DNA of 64,000 bases, taken from the NCBI GenBank assembly GCA_035235625.1, contig CP141141.1, forward strand, positions 39,207,719-39,271,718, written 5' to 3'. The notes below the pieces were generated by a model. That model did not search any database and was not told the DNA's origin. It saw only the letters and a program-made list of their open reading frames with translations. The translations under genes were made by a program, and so were the position numbers. Shown one piece after another: positions 63,558 through 64,000 of the stretch (within the stretch, counting starts at the first letter, position 1; every line of letters begins with the position of its first letter). Source of the stretch: Saururus chinensis (lineage: Eukaryota; Streptophyta; Magnoliopsida; Piperales; Saururaceae).

Positions 63558-63684
63558 CTCCCTCTGTCCCAAAATAAGTGTCCTATTCCTTTTTTCAAAA
63601 TGAACTAATTTTAGTTCATTTGAAAACTAATTTTAGTTCATTTTTGAAAAATCAAATAGGACACTTATTTTGGGATGGAGGGAG
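63558..63684. mobile_element. Stowaway MITE
   Basis: CTCCCTCTGTCCCAAAATAA and its inverse TTATTTTGGGATGGAGGGAG form the ends, with TA on each side. The 127-bp element is nearly a perfect hairpin, including two copies of AACTAATTTTAGTTCATTT. Confidence 0.92.
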
Positions 63685-64000
63685 TATATTACTACCCTCG
63701 TATGGTTGCCATAATAGATGAAGAAACAAATTATCAACATGAAAGAACCAAAAAAATTATAGAACTTTAGAAATAGTTGATAAATTACGAAGTTCAATAG
63801 AGAAGATGAAACCAAAACCCTTTTAGAAAAAAACAAAATATACATGGAAGACCATCAACATCTGCTTTAGTATATGGAGAATTCAGGCCAGTTTTTTAAA
63901 ATCCCAATACCTGATACAGATCCAAGTAGGCTAGCACTCATGTCTGCTGTTTTTTGTACGTACACCAACGTGGATGTCGAATTTTATATATATGTCATGA

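Noticed and set aside
63841-64000. Possible further PPR4 exon at the right edge of the window
   Set aside because: Minus-strand translations here do not match the PPR residues expected just upstream of the 63,013 exon, so the next exon is probably beyond 64,000.

Overview
This is a piece of a flowering-plant nuclear genome. Three conserved plant genes are split by long AT-rich introns with GT-AG borders, and the rest is mostly transposable elements (MITEs, Mutator-like elements, very short LTR elements, solo LTRs, an RTE-type LINE). I cannot name the species. Protein similarity and intron style fit a dicot or early-diverging angiosperm, but that is inference.

Layout. (1) Positions 1-35,549, plus strand: all but the first exons of THO2, the large scaffold subunit of the THO/TREX mRNA-export complex. 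I could place 31 exons (about 1,740 residues and the stop codon) with consistent reading phase throughout. Its introns hold tourist-like and other MITEs, TRIM-type mini LTR elements, two Mutator-like elements with coding-like cargo (14,852-16,780 and 29,294-30,629), a solo LTR nested in the first of these, and a decayed RTE LINE (about 17,640-19,905). (2) 36,600-45,800: an intergenic transposon block. It has an AT microsatellite, an unusual element made of three 161-bp hairpin units, a Mutator deletion derivative with a 9-bp target duplication, and, in opposite orientation, a decayed Mutator element encoding a mudrA-type transposase plus a plant mobile domain (PMD) gene. (3) 46,349-48,185, plus strand: complete four-exon gene for cytosolic ribosomal protein eL34. 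(4) 48,186-54,000: intergenic DNA with Stowaway MITEs, a hairpin MITE, a perfect tandem duplication and CCGG-rich repeats. (5) 54,001-63,013 and beyond, minus strand: the 3' part of a chloroplast PPR gene matching PPR4 (Arabidopsis At5g04810 type), seven exons including a 60-nt exon that ordinary ORF finding misses.

The three host genes serve separate housekeeping roles (nuclear mRNP assembly and export, cytosolic translation, chloroplast RNA splicing), and nothing suggests they act as a unit. I see no CRISPR, operon or defence-type system. The most unusual items are the hairpin-unit array, the Mutator family carrying a PMD gene together with its inverted deletion derivative, and the tandem and inverted mini-LTR clusters.
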